From Parvularcula sp. BBD 1991-13 (GTDB lineage Bacteria > Pseudomonadota > Alphaproteobacteria > Caulobacterales > Parvularculaceae), in assembly GCA_001657385.1 (NCBI GenBank), contig LYSZ01000001.1, forward strand, positions 62,001 through 126,000: 64,000 nt of DNA, in the 5' to 3' direction. The position numbers and the translations under genes are program-made. Under the pieces are notes generated by a model. It made no database searches. It saw only the letters and a list, made by a program, of their open reading frames with translations, and was not told the origin of the DNA. This document shows, piece after piece, positions 56,642 to 64,000 of the stretch (positions are counted from its first letter, which is position 1; each line of letters opens with the position of its first letter).

Positions 56642-58361
56642 TGGGGCGCGCGTCGAGTTGCGCGGCGCCCGGCGGCAGGGCCCCGCCTTCCAGTTCGACT
56701 TCGGCGGGCGCGTCATCGACGCCTATCAAGGCGAGACCATCGCCGCGGCGCTGATCGCCGCCGGGGAGTGGACCTTTCGCAGAACGCGCGACGGCGAAGG
56801 GCGCGGGCCGTTCTGCGGCATGGGCGTATGCGGAGAATGTCTGGTGGAGGTGGACGGCGCGCCGCGCCGCGCCTGTTTCGAAAAGGCGGCGCCGAACCTC
56901 AGGGTGTCGCCGGCTCAGGCGCAGGCGGCCTACGCCCCCCGCGCGCAAAAGACGGCCGCGGCGGTCCGCACGCTCACGCCGGAGGTGCTGATCGTCGGCG
57001 CCGGTCCGGCCTCGCTGGCGGCGGCGAGCGAGGCGGCGGCGGCCGGTCTCGACGTTCTCGTGATCGACGAACGCGCCAAGGCGGGGGGACAGTATTTCAA
57101 GCAGCCCGCGGACGGGTTCGCCATTGCGGAAAACCGTCTTGATGCGCAGTTTCGCGAAGGCGCGGCGCTTTACGACAAAGCGCGCGCCGCCGGCGCGTCT
57201 TTCCTGTTCAGGACGACGGCCTGGGCCGGCGCCGCGGACCCCCTCGAAATCCTTGCGGTGTCGCCCGACGCGCCGCTGCGCATCAGGCCGAGGCTCGTGT
57301 TCCTGGCGCAGGGCGCCTATGAGCGCAATATCGCCGTGCCGGGCTGGACCACGCCCGGCGTCATGACCACCGGCGCGGCGCAGACCTTCCTGCGCGCCTA
57401 TCTGACGACGCCGGGCAAGCGCGTGCTGATCGCCGGCAACGGCCCGTTGAACCTGCAACTGGCGCGGGAACTGACGGACGCCGGCGCGCGCGTGGTCGCC
57501 GTCGCCGAGGCCGCCCCCGCGCCGGGGCCGTCCAGCGTCCTTGACGCCGCCGCAATGACGCTCGCCGCGCCCGGACTGATGCTGGAAGGGGCGAGCCACC
57601 TCTTGACGCTGGCGCGCCGGCGGACCCCGGTGCTGTACGGAACGGCGCTGTCGGCGGTGTACGGGCAGGGGCGGGTCGAAGCCGCGAGCCTGCGCCGTCT
57701 CGGAGCGGACGGGACCTTTCTCGACGCGCCCGAGCGCCGCTTCGAGGCGGACGCGGTATGCATCGGCTACGGGTTCGCGCCCCAGAGCGAGCTTGCCCGC
57801 GCGCTCGGCTGTGCGTTCGAGTTCTCCGCCGCGCGCGGCGTTCTGGAAGCGGTGCGGGCCGAGGACGGGCGGTCGTCCCTTGAGAATGTTTACATCGTCG
57901 GCGATGGCGGCGGTCTTGGCGGCGCGCGGGCGGCCCTCGCCCAGGGCGCCCTCGCCGGGCAGAGCGCGGCCTCGGTTCTCGGACGCGGGGGCGACGCGGC
58001 GCGCGCGGCCCGCCTGCGTCGGGAGTTGCGGCGGGCGCAGCGGTTCCAGCGGGCGCTCTGGCGGCTGTTCGAAGCGCCGCTGATCACATCCCAGTTCGCC
58101 GACGCAGAGACTGTCATCTGTCGCTGCGAATCGGTGCGCAAGGGGACCCTTGCGGGGCTTTGCGAAGACGGCTGGCGCTCCGTGGGCAGCGCCAAGCGCG
58201 CCACCCGCGCCGGCATGGGGCGCTGTCAGGGGCGGTATTGCGCCAGCATGGCGGCCGCGATGATGGGGCCGGCGCCGCTTGGCGAAACCAGCCTGTTCGC
58301 GCCGCGCGCGCCAGGCAAGCCCGTGCGGCTGGCCGACATCGCCGCCTATGCGGAGGATTGA
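56631..58361 (+). CDS. Fused [2Fe-2S] ferredoxin / FAD oxidoreductase / BFD-like subunit (D-hydroxyproline dehydrogenase alpha+gamma type)
   Basis: 576 residues in three parts. A small ferredoxin domain (1-105) has C62, C67, C70 and C82 (CGMGVCGEC...C). An FAD/NAD(P)-type oxidoreductase follows (118-470: VLIVGAGPASLAAASEAAAAG and a second VLIAGNGPLNLQLA). The C-terminal BFD-like Fe-S site uses C497, C499, C532 and C537 (CRC, CQGRYC). In hydrogen cyanide synthase, opine oxidase and the Pseudomonas cis-4-hydroxy-D-proline dehydrogenase these parts are separate small gamma and alpha subunits. The partner beta subunit resembles the DAO-like protein at 61752. An electron-transfer role in that complex is likely. 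Confidence 0.88.
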   Translation: MSGNGARVELRGARRQGPAFQFDFGGRVIDAYQGETIAAALIAAGEWTFRRTRDGEGRGPFCGMGVCGECLVEVDGAPRRACFEKAAPNLRVSPAQAQAAYAPRAQKTAAAVRTLTPEVLIVGAGPASLAAASEAAAAGLDVLVIDERAKAGGQYFKQPADGFAIAENRLDAQFREGAALYDKARAAGASFLFRTTAWAGAADPLEILAVSPDAPLRIRPRLVFLAQGAYERNIAVPGWTTPGVMTTGAAQTFLRAYLTTPGKRVLIAGNGPLNLQLARELTDAGARVVAVAEAAPAPGPSSVLDAAAMTLAAPGLMLEGASHLLTLARRRTPVLYGTALSAVYGQGRVEAASLRRLGADGTFLDAPERRFEADAVCIGYGFAPQSELARALGCAFEFSAARGVLEAVRAEDGRSSLENVYIVGDGGGLGGARAALAQGALAGQSAASVLGRGGDAARAARLRRELRRAQRFQRALWRLFEAPLITSQFADAETVICRCESVRKGTLAGLCEDGWRSVGSAKRATRAGMGRCQGRYCASMAAAMMGPAPLGETSLFAPRAPGKPVRLADIAAYAED

Positions 58362-58367
58362 AATAAA

Positions 58368-58398
58368 GAACAGAAGTTCGCTGTGAGAACTTTTGTTC
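58368..58398. promoter_or_regulatory. Operator-like site F: two perfect GAAC-N4-GTTC palindromes 19 bp apart
   Basis: GAAC-AGAA-GTTC (58368-58379) and GAAC-TTTT-GTTC (58387-58398) are both perfect in their arms, with a 7-bp spacer. The second abuts TTGACT (58399-58404), a plausible -35, placing the operator directly on the promoter of the ABC transporter operon. This is the best copy of the motif in the window and defines it. Confidence 0.7.
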
Positions 58399-58479
58399 TT
58401 GACTGACGTAGCCACCCGTCCCATCGTGTCGCGCGTTATTCGCCGCAGCCGCGGCGGTGTTCCACCAGGGAGGGGAATG

Positions 58480-59328
58480 ATGATGGCCCGCTTGCCGAGA
58501 CTTGTCTTGCTGCCGCTCATGCTCGCCATGACGGCGCTCGCCGCGTGCGGCGGCGGGCGGGACGATGCAGGGGCGGGCGCGCGCATTTCGTCGCTGGAGG
58601 CGATCCGCGAGGCCGGGGTGTTGCGGGCGGGGGTTAATCCGAACTTTCCGCCGATGAGCGTTTACGGCCCCACCAACCAGCTTGAAGGGTTCGACGTCGA
58701 CGTCGCCCGGCGCATCGGCGAGGAGCTTGGCGTCGCGGTGGAGCTGGTGCCGACCGAGGCCGCCCAGCGGGTGCCGTTTTTAAGCTCCAACCGCATCGAC
58801 ATCGCCCTTGGCGCGCTGACGATGACGCCGGAACGCGCCAACATCATCGACTTCACGGTTCCTCTGCATACGGAATCCATGAACGTGCTGACGACGGACA
58901 AGGTCGACGCGCAAAGCTGGAAAGATCTCAACTCCAGCGACATCACGCTGGTCAACATGCGCGGCAACCGGTCTGTCTCGCTTCTCGACGAAGAACTCCC
59001 CGAGGCCAGGAAGCTGCTGGTCGACGGCAACGCCGACACGGTGCGCGCCATCGCGCAGGGGCGCGCCGACGCGATGGTGGAGAACATCGATTTTTTCATC
59101 GGCTTCACGAAAAACTATCCGCAGGTCAACTGGCGGCTGATTGAAGATCCGATTTTCGTCGCCCATTGCGGGATCGGCGTTCCCAAGGGGGAGGACGCGT
59201 TGCGCGAAGCGCTCGACGACATCCTGGTCAAGCTCCATGAAACGGGTTTTATCGAGGAGCGCTGGACGCACTGGTACGGCGCGCCCATGTCGGCGCCGGT
59301 GGACCTCGACCGGGGCGGGGATATCTAG
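58480..59328 (+). CDS. Polar amino-acid ABC transporter, substrate-binding lipoprotein
   Basis: 282 residues from ATG at 58480; three successive ATG codons follow a GGGAGGGG site, and this one has the best spacing with the next. A lipobox (MTALAACGGG) gives a membrane-anchored periplasmic protein. SBP family 3 features: GVLRAGVNPNFPPMS, LEGFDVDVARRIGEELGV, RIDIALGALTMTPERANIIDF. It delivers an amino acid to the two permeases and ATPase encoded next. A hydroxyproline or proline-like ligand is inferred from context only. Confidence 0.88.
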   Translation: MMARLPRLVLLPLMLAMTALAACGGGRDDAGAGARISSLEAIREAGVLRAGVNPNFPPMSVYGPTNQLEGFDVDVARRIGEELGVAVELVPTEAAQRVPFLSSNRIDIALGALTMTPERANIIDFTVPLHTESMNVLTTDKVDAQSWKDLNSSDITLVNMRGNRSVSLLDEELPEARKLLVDGNADTVRAIAQGRADAMVENIDFFIGFTKNYPQVNWRLIEDPIFVAHCGIGVPKGEDALREALDDILVKLHETGFIEERWTHWYGAPMSAPVDLDRGGDI

Positions 59329-59367
59329 AGCCGTTTTCAAGGTCACATGATTTATACAAACGGCTCT
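59327..59367 (+). other. Long-loop hairpin after the binding-protein gene
   Basis: AGAGCCGTTT (59327-59336) and AAACGGCTCT (59358-59367) form a perfect 10-bp stem around 21 nt, beginning in the stop codon. Without a T-run it is more likely an mRNA-stabilising or attenuating structure that gives more binding protein than permease. Confidence 0.55.
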
Positions 59368-59418
59368 GAAGTCTTATCCGGGCGCGCCGCGGAGGCGAAA
59401 CCGCGAAGCGCTCTCGCT

Positions 59419-59463
59419 GCAACGCGCTTCGGCGCAACACGCTTTGACGCCACACGTTTCGAC
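59419..59463. repeat. 15-bp tandem repeat, three copies, between binding protein and permease
   Basis: GCAACGCGCTTCGGC, GCAACACGCTTTGAC and GCCACACGTTTCGAC follow without gaps, then a partial fourth unit (GCCATGACG). Together with the hairpin at 59327 this fills the 200-bp gap. No gene is supported here. Confidence 0.6.
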
Positions 59464-59528
59464 GCCATGACGCGAGGACCGGCGCACGAACCCAACGTCG
59501 CGGCTATTCAAGACGCAAGATACGGGCG

Positions 59529-60203
59529 ATGAACTATACTTTCGACTACGGGGAGGTGCTGGACCATCTGCCCTATCTTCTCGGCGGCGCCGCGCTGACC
59601 TTGCAGATCGCTTTCATCTCCTTCTGGGGCGGGGCGGTGATCGGCCTCGGCGGCGCCATCGGCAAGGTCTATGGCGGACGCCTCAGCCGCTGGTCGATCC
59701 AGGCCTATGTGGTCTTCTTCACCAATACGCCCGCGCTGGTGCAGATCTTTTTCCTGTTTTACGCCCTGCCGGAAGCGGGGATCCTGCTCGACCCGCTGCC
59801 CGCCGTCCTGATCGGGCTCGTCCTCAACGCCGGGGCGTATCTCACCGATATTCTGCGCGCGGGGGTTATTTCCGTGCGCAAGGCTGAGATCGAGGCCGGT
59901 CTGACCCTCGGCATGTCGCGGCTGCAAATCGTGCGGCACGTGATGCTGCCGCATATCGCCAAGACGATTTACGCGCCGCTCTCGAACTTCTTCGTATGGC
60001 TCGTTCTCGGCAGCTCCATCGCCGCGCTGTTCGCGGTGGAGGAACTGACCGGCCGCGCCATCAATATCAGCACCGCCAATCTGCGTACGATCGAAACCTT
60101 CACCATCATCGCCGGCGTCTATGTGGCGCTGACCTTCGCTGCCAGCATCACGCTGGCGCTGATCGGACGCTATGTCTTCCGCGTCAAGGCGAGGATTTTC
60201 TGA
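59529..60203 (+). CDS. Amino-acid ABC transporter permease 1 (HisM/GlnP type)
   Basis: 224 residues with about five membrane segments. The cytoplasmic EAA loop is EIEAGLTLGMSRLQIVRHVMLP, the ATPase contact, and FFTNTPALVQIFFLFYALPE is the usual PAAT permease segment. It pairs with the next permease, whose start overlaps its stop by one base. It forms half of the inner-membrane channel for the amino acid bound by the lipoprotein upstream. Confidence 0.9.
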   Translation: MNYTFDYGEVLDHLPYLLGGAALTLQIAFISFWGGAVIGLGGAIGKVYGGRLSRWSIQAYVVFFTNTPALVQIFFLFYALPEAGILLDPLPAVLIGLVLNAGAYLTDILRAGVISVRKAEIEAGLTLGMSRLQIVRHVMLPHIAKTIYAPLSNFFVWLVLGSSIAALFAVEELTGRAINISTANLRTIETFTIIAGVYVALTFAASITLALIGRYVFRVKARIF

Positions 60204-60889
60204 TGGAACGCATTCTCGCCGAGGCGCCGGCGTTCTTCAATCACTACAATGTCGTTTTCATCCTTCAGGCGATGGGCCGCACCCTGCTGATGACGGTCTT
60301 CGGGTGCGCGGTCGGATTCGGCTTCGGGTTGCTGCTGGCGGTCGCGCGTCAGGGGCGCACAGCCGCCGCCATGCCCGTGCGCATCCTGGCGACGCTCTAT
60401 GTGGAGACGTTCCGGCGCATCCCCTTCCTCGTCGTGCTGTTCATCGTGTTGTACATGATCCAGCCGATATGGCCGACAATCTCGCTTCTCGGCATCGCGA
60501 TCGTTGCGGTCTGCCTTCTGTCGACGGCGTTCCTGTCCGAAATCATCCGGGCCGGGATCGAATCCGTGCCGCCGGCGCAGGTGGAAAGCGCGCGCGTTCT
60601 GAACTTCAATCCGGCGCAGACCCTGTTCTGGGTGATCCTGCCCCAGGCCTGGAAAGTCATCATCCCGCCGGCCATCGCCTTCGCGGTGATGTTCGTGAAA
60701 GACACCTCGCTCGCCTCGCAGCTCGGCGTGGTGGAGCTGACCTTCGCCGGCAAGGTGCTGGTCAATCGCGGCTTTTCCCCGGTCCTCGGTTTCGGCGCGA
60801 TCCTCGTATGCTATTTCCTGTTGTCCTATCCCTTGAGCCTCTTCGGCGCCTATCTGGAGAAACGACTTGCCGCATCTCGCAATCAATGA
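60203..60889 (+). CDS. Amino-acid ABC transporter permease 2 (HisQ/GlnP type)
   Basis: 228 residues from ATG at 60203, overlapping the previous stop by one base. Membrane segments surround YVETFRRIPFLVVLFIVLY and the EAA-type loop QVESARVLNFNPAQTLFWVILPQA. It is the second half of the channel. The ATPase gene begins inside its last codons (23-bp overlap), so the stoichiometry is kept by coupled translation. Confidence 0.9.
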   Translation: MERILAEAPAFFNHYNVVFILQAMGRTLLMTVFGCAVGFGFGLLLAVARQGRTAAAMPVRILATLYVETFRRIPFLVVLFIVLYMIQPIWPTISLLGIAIVAVCLLSTAFLSEIIRAGIESVPPAQVESARVLNFNPAQTLFWVILPQAWKVIIPPAIAFAVMFVKDTSLASQLGVVELTFAGKVLVNRGFSPVLGFGAILVCYFLLSYPLSLFGAYLEKRLAASRNQ

Positions 60890-61604
60890 TCTGCATTGCG
60901 CTTATGGCGATGTGAAAGTGCTGAACGGCGTCTCGCTCGACGCGGACCGTGGCGAGGTGCTGAGCCTGATCGGCCCGTCCGGGTCGGGCAAGAGCACGCT
61001 CCTGCGCGCCCTGATCGGCCTCAGCCCGCCGGCGGCGGGCGCGGTCTCGGTCGGCGGCGCGCCGGTCGACTACCGCGATCGCAAAAGCCTCAGGGCCCTG
61101 CGCGAGCGCATGGCGATCGTGTTTCAGCAGTATAATCTTTTTCAGAACATGACCGTCATGGGCAACGTCACCGTGGCGCCGCTCAAGATCCAGAAGCGCC
61201 CCCGCGAAGAGGTTGAACGCGAGGCGGCCGCGCTGCTCGACAAGGTCGGCATGGGCGCCAAGCGCGACGCTTACCCGGACGCCCTGTCCGGCGGCCAGCA
61301 GCAGCGGGTGGCGATCGCGCGCGCGCTGGCGCTGAAGCCCGAGATCCTGCTCCTCGACGAGGTGACATCCGCCCTCGATCCGGAACGGGTGGGCGAGGTG
61401 CTTGAGGTCATCCGCAATCTGGTCGAGGAAAAGATCACGATGCTGATCGTTTCCCACGAAATGTCCTTCGTGCGCGAAGTGTCCACGAAAGTCGCCATGC
61501 TCGACGGCGGCAAGGTGGTCGAGGTCGGGTCGCCCGAGCGGATCTTCACCGATCCGGCCGAGGCGCGCACCCGCAGTTTCGTCAACTCCATCCTGCGGCA
61601 CTGA
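60867..61604 (+). CDS. Amino-acid ABC transporter ATPase (GlnQ/HisP type)
   Basis: 245 residues from TTG at 60867 (GGAGA upstream, overlapping the permease). Walker A GPSGSGKST at 36-44, Q-loop VFQQYNLFQNMTVMGNV, signature LSGGQQQRVAIARAL, Walker B EILLLDEVTSALDP and switch H in LIVSHEMSF. These are the standard polar amino-acid uptake ATPase motifs. It ends the four-gene transporter operon and is convergent with the DAO-like gene. Confidence 0.93.
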   Translation: MPHLAINDLHCAYGDVKVLNGVSLDADRGEVLSLIGPSGSGKSTLLRALIGLSPPAAGAVSVGGAPVDYRDRKSLRALRERMAIVFQQYNLFQNMTVMGNVTVAPLKIQKRPREEVEREAAALLDKVGMGAKRDAYPDALSGGQQQRVAIARALALKPEILLLDEVTSALDPERVGEVLEVIRNLVEEKITMLIVSHEMSFVREVSTKVAMLDGGKVVEVGSPERIFTDPAEARTRSFVNSILRH

Positions 61605-61605
61605 A

Positions 61606-61637
61606 GCCAATTGCGTGCAACGCAATTTGCAATTGGC
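61606..61637. terminator. Hairpin between convergent ATPase and DAO-like genes
   Basis: GCCAATTGC (61606-61614) pairs with GCAATTGGC (61629-61637). A nested TTGCGT/ACGCAA can compete with it. No T-run. It starts right after the ATPase stop. The rest of the 147-bp convergent gap shows nothing else. Confidence 0.55.
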
Positions 61638-61751
61638 GCGAGCCGCAATCGGCGCTGGATTGTTGTGCGGCGCGCGCCGGCGATCCGCAAAACCGGCGAT
61701 CCGCTTTTGCCGCAACACCCTTGAGGCGCCGGGGCGACAGCGGGCGGGGTC

Positions 61752-62882
61752 CTATCGCGGCGCGAAGCATGACAGGTCCGCTCGCGTTTGCGGCGTTTTG
61801 CCCTGGGCGAGGTCGGCGACGATCGAGGCGGTCGCAAGACTCGCGGTGAAGCCGATCCAGGGCGCGTAGGCCATGAAGAAGCCCGGCGCGCCCGGCGCCT
61901 CGCCGATAATCGGCCGCCAGTCCGCATTGCCGTTCACGAATGCGGCCCATGTCCGCAAGAGCTCGACATCTGCAAGACCGGGAACCGTGTCCACGGCGAG
62001 CTTGACGTTGCGCGCCAGCGCTTTGGGGTCGACCACCGGCCTGCCGGCGGCGTCGAGCCGGGCGGGCCAGCCGCCGCCGATGATGATCGATCCGGCGCGG
62101 GTCTGTTTCAGCGTCAGTTTCTCCGCCGCCGCGTATACAAGGTGCGAGACCAGCGGCGCCGCGGGTGCGGTCACCGAGAGCTGGATCGGGAACGCCTCGA
62201 TGTCCATGCGCATCCCCGCCATCTGCGCGATCCGGCCGGAGGCGGCGCCGGCGGCGTTGACGATCCGGCGCGCCTTCACCAGGCCCTGCGAGGTCGTCAG
62301 TTCGAACCCCTCGCGGCCGCGCTCGATCGCCGCGACCTCGCAGCCGGACAGAAGCGAGGCGCCTAGCCGATTTGCTGCTTTTGCGAACGCGGGTGCGCAA
62401 AGAAGGGGGTTCGCCTTTCCTTCCGTGGGGCAATAGGCGCCGCCCGTCAGCCGTCCGGAAAGGTAGGGCGCGCGGTCCTTCAACGCACTCGCCGAAAGGA
62501 GCTCGACGGTCACGCCCGCCGCCCGCTCGATGGCGGCCTTGCGCTCGATCTGGCGCATTTCCGCCTCGCTCGCCGCCACCAGCAGCCCGCCGGTCATGGA
62601 GACTTCCAGGTCGGTCCCGAGACGGGACTCGACCTCTCGCCAAAGGTCAATGGAATCAAGGAGTAAGGGGAGCGTCTGCGAGAACGCGGCGGCCCAGTCC
62701 GGGCCCAGCCGGACAAACGGATCGTGCGGAATCTGAACATGCAAACTGCCCGCATTGGCCCCCGAGGCGGCGCTGTTGATCTCGTCGCGCTCCAGGAGAA
62801 TCACCTTCGCCCCGTCTTCGGCCAGACGCCATGCGGTTGCGCAGCCGGTCAGGCCGCCGCCGATAATTGCTGTATCGTACAT
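61752..62882 (-). CDS. DAO-like FAD amino-acid oxidoreductase (D-hydroxyproline dehydrogenase beta-subunit type)
   Basis: 376 residues from ATG at 62882; no strong ribosome site. FAD motif TAIIGGGLTGCATAWRLAEDGAKVILLE at the N-terminus, SGANAGSLHVQIPHDPF after it and a C-terminal FAD contact GFFMAYAPWIGFTASLATA. It belongs to the glycine/D-amino-acid oxidase family, near the beta subunits of opine oxidase, hydrogen cyanide synthase and cis-4-hydroxy-D-proline dehydrogenase. It probably works with the fused Fe-S/FAD protein at 56631 to oxidise a cyclic D-imino acid. It is divergent from the DHDPS-family gene, with a tandem operator-like site between them. Confidence 0.87.
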   Translation of the reverse strand: MYDTAIIGGGLTGCATAWRLAEDGAKVILLERDEINSAASGANAGSLHVQIPHDPFVRLGPDWAAAFSQTLPLLLDSIDLWREVESRLGTDLEVSMTGGLLVAASEAEMRQIERKAAIERAAGVTVELLSASALKDRAPYLSGRLTGGAYCPTEGKANPLLCAPAFAKAANRLGASLLSGCEVAAIERGREGFELTTSQGLVKARRIVNAAGAASGRIAQMAGMRMDIEAFPIQLSVTAPAAPLVSHLVYAAAEKLTLKQTRAGSIIIGGGWPARLDAAGRPVVDPKALARNVKLAVDTVPGLADVELLRTWAAFVNGNADWRPIIGEAPGAPGFFMAYAPWIGFTASLATASIVADLAQGKTPQTRADLSCFAPR

Positions 62883-62926
62883 AATTCGGGATATAATCGT
62901 CTCCAAAGCCGCCGAAAGTTGTTTAC

Positions 62927-62960
62927 ACCGTTTTGTTCGCCATGGTAACAACTGTACGCA
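62927..62960. promoter_or_regulatory. Operator-like site G: two copies 19 bp apart
   Basis: The right arms GTTC (62935-62938) and GTAC (62954-62957) are 19 bp apart; the second has the full TAAC-AACT-GTAC form followed by GCAA, the first a degraded left arm (ACCG). The spacer begins GCCATG as in site H. It serves the divergent DAO-like and DHDPS-family genes. Confidence 0.55.
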
Positions 62961-63077
62961 ATACAGAAGGGGCCCGCACCGGATTTTTCTCCGCACGGGC
63001 GGTTATCATTAACACGTCTGATCGCGGTTGATTCGTCCACTATTCAGCCGAGCGGCAGAGAAGCTGACAGAGGCGCA

Positions 63078-64000
63078 ATGTCTGAAAAAGCATTCCTTGG
63101 CAGTTATACAGTTACTGTTACGCCGTTTACGGAAAACGGGGAAGCCGTCGACTTTCCGGCCTTCAAGAAATTCCTCGACTGGCAGCTCGAGGCCGGGGTT
63201 CCGGGGGTCATCATTCTCGGCACGACCGGGGAGTTTCTCGCCATCGGCGAGGCGGAGCGCGAGGAGATCGTCGAAACCGCGGTCAAGCATATCGCCGGCA
63301 GGGCGCCGGTGCTGGTCGGCGCCACCGACGCGCATACGCCGACGGCGGTGCGCTACAGCCGCCAGGCGGCGGAACTGGGGGCGGACGGGCTGATGATCGC
63401 GCCGCCCTATTACTACACGCCGACCCATGACGAGATTTTCAGGCATTATCAGGCGATCGCCGAAGCGGTGTCGCTGCCGATCATGCTCTATAACAATCCG
63501 TTCACCACCAATGTCGACATGCCCGCCTCCCTGGTCGGCAGGCTCACCCGCGCTTTCGAGACGGTCCGTTACATCAAGGAAGCCAGCATGGACGTCGCGC
63601 GCGTCTATGACATCGTGGAGGAAACCGAGGGCGTGATGAACGTCTTCGCCGGCGAGCGCATCGTCGAGAGCTATCTCCTGGGCGCGGTCGGTTATGTCAA
63701 TCCCTATGGAAACTATCTCCCTTATGCGACCTCGCGCATCTGGGATTTCCTGGTTCAGGGCCGCATCGACAGCGCCAAGGCGATCGAGCGTCTCGTCAAC
63801 AAGCTCGATCACATCATCGCCGAGGGCCATCCCACCTACGGCCATCAGTGCTATTCCAAGGCGCTGGCGGCGGCGGTCGGCATGCCGGTCGGCGACGTGC
63901 GCCCGCCGCTGACAACCTTCGCCGAACTGGGCGAGGAGGGCGAGCGCCGCCGCGAGAAGATCGTCAAGATCATCGCCGAAATCGACGCCCTGATGGAAAA
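63078..64000 (+). CDS. DHDPS/NAL-family lyase, likely pyrroline-4-hydroxy-2-carboxylate deaminase (3' end at window edge)
   Basis: Frame opens at ATG 63078 (AGAGG upstream) and continues past the window end; 307 codons are visible, so it is nearly complete for this family of about 300 residues. DHDPS-family features are VTPFTENGEAVD, LGTTGEFLAIGEAER, Y138 in MLYNNPFTTN and Schiff-base K167 in YIKEAS. In hydroxyproline operons this family deaminates pyrroline-4-hydroxy-2-carboxylate to ketoglutarate semialdehyde; DapA itself is less likely beside a DAO-like oxidase. Hydroxyproline epimerase is not in the window and could lie just beyond it. Confidence 0.87.
   Translation, partial: MSEKAFLGSYTVTVTPFTENGEAVDFPAFKKFLDWQLEAGVPGVIILGTTGEFLAIGEAEREEIVETAVKHIAGRAPVLVGATDAHTPTAVRYSRQAAELGADGLMIAPPYYYTPTHDEIFRHYQAIAEAVSLPIMLYNNPFTTNVDMPASLVGRLTRAFETVRYIKEASMDVARVYDIVEETEGVMNVFAGERIVESYLLGAVGYVNPYGNYLPYATSRIWDFLVQGRIDSAKAIERLVNKLDHIIAEGHPTYGHQCYSKALAAAVGMPVGDVRPPLTTFAELGEEGERRREKIVKIIAEIDALME

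Noticed and set aside
63078-64000. dapA (lysine biosynthesis) as the identity of the DHDPS-family gene
   Set aside because: Family motifs alone would allow it, but the divergent DAO-like oxidase, shared operator and amino-acid transporter favour a catabolic deaminase.

Overview
The window is GC-rich, densely coding chromosomal DNA. It looks like a Gram-negative alphaproteobacterium of the Caulobacterales/Parvularculales kind. The grounds are three large TonB-dependent receptors (TBDRs) of the Caulobacter/sphingomonad style, the TBDR/SapC/cupin/tryptophan-halogenase-like gene set, frequent GTG and TTG starts, and many exported peptidases. I see no rRNA, tRNA, CRISPR array, insertion sequence or phage gene. 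Assignments are from reading motifs and translations; no database search was possible.

Region 1 (1-15 kb) is a beta-glucan utilisation locus. A divergent LytS/LytTR two-component pair borders a periplasmic GH3 beta-glucosidase and a GH16 laminarinase-like enzyme. These are followed by a same-strand run of TBDR, flavin halogenase-like protein, SapC, JmjC/cupin-8 protein, a second halogenase-like protein and an SGLT-type sodium symporter. The implied flow is outer-membrane import of oligoglucan, periplasmic hydrolysis and Na+-coupled sugar uptake.

Region 2 (15-22 kb) holds a Zn alcohol dehydrogenase and an aldehyde dehydrogenase with a short GAF-Fis regulator and a palindromic operator between them. 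An MFS transporter and a small hypothetical/retropepsin-like protease/RimK cluster behind two AT-rich palindromes follow.

Region 3 (22-46 kb) is peptide scavenging. It contains three M24 (Xaa-Pro type) peptidases, two M20-family proteins (one missing metal ligands), an esterase-like alpha/beta hydrolase, three DUF885 peptidases, two TBDRs, a deacetylase and a methyltransferase. They lie as divergent operons around two long intergenic regions (28.3-28.9 and 40.2-41.2 kb).

Region 4 (46-64 kb) is amino-acid catabolism. It contains a divergent GcvPA/GcvPB-like PLP enzyme pair, a class III aminotransferase, a semialdehyde dehydrogenase, a PcaR-subfamily IclR regulator, a hydroxyacyl-CoA-dehydrogenase-like protein, an SDR, a fused ferredoxin/FAD/BFD oxidoreductase, a polar amino-acid ABC transporter, a DAO-like FAD oxidase and a DHDPS-family lyase. 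The last set matches bacterial hydroxyproline degradation (D-hydroxyproline dehydrogenase, pyrroline-hydroxycarboxylate deaminase, ketoglutarate-semialdehyde dehydrogenase).

The most interesting observation is a recurring operator-like sequence, GAAC-N4-GTTC-G, often in tandem copies exactly 19 bp apart. It occurs in essentially every promoter region of regions 3 and 4 and resembles the binding box I remember for PcaR. I infer that regions 3 and 4 form one regulon for imported proline/hydroxyproline-rich (collagen-like or extensin-like) peptides under the IclR protein at 53.8 kb.
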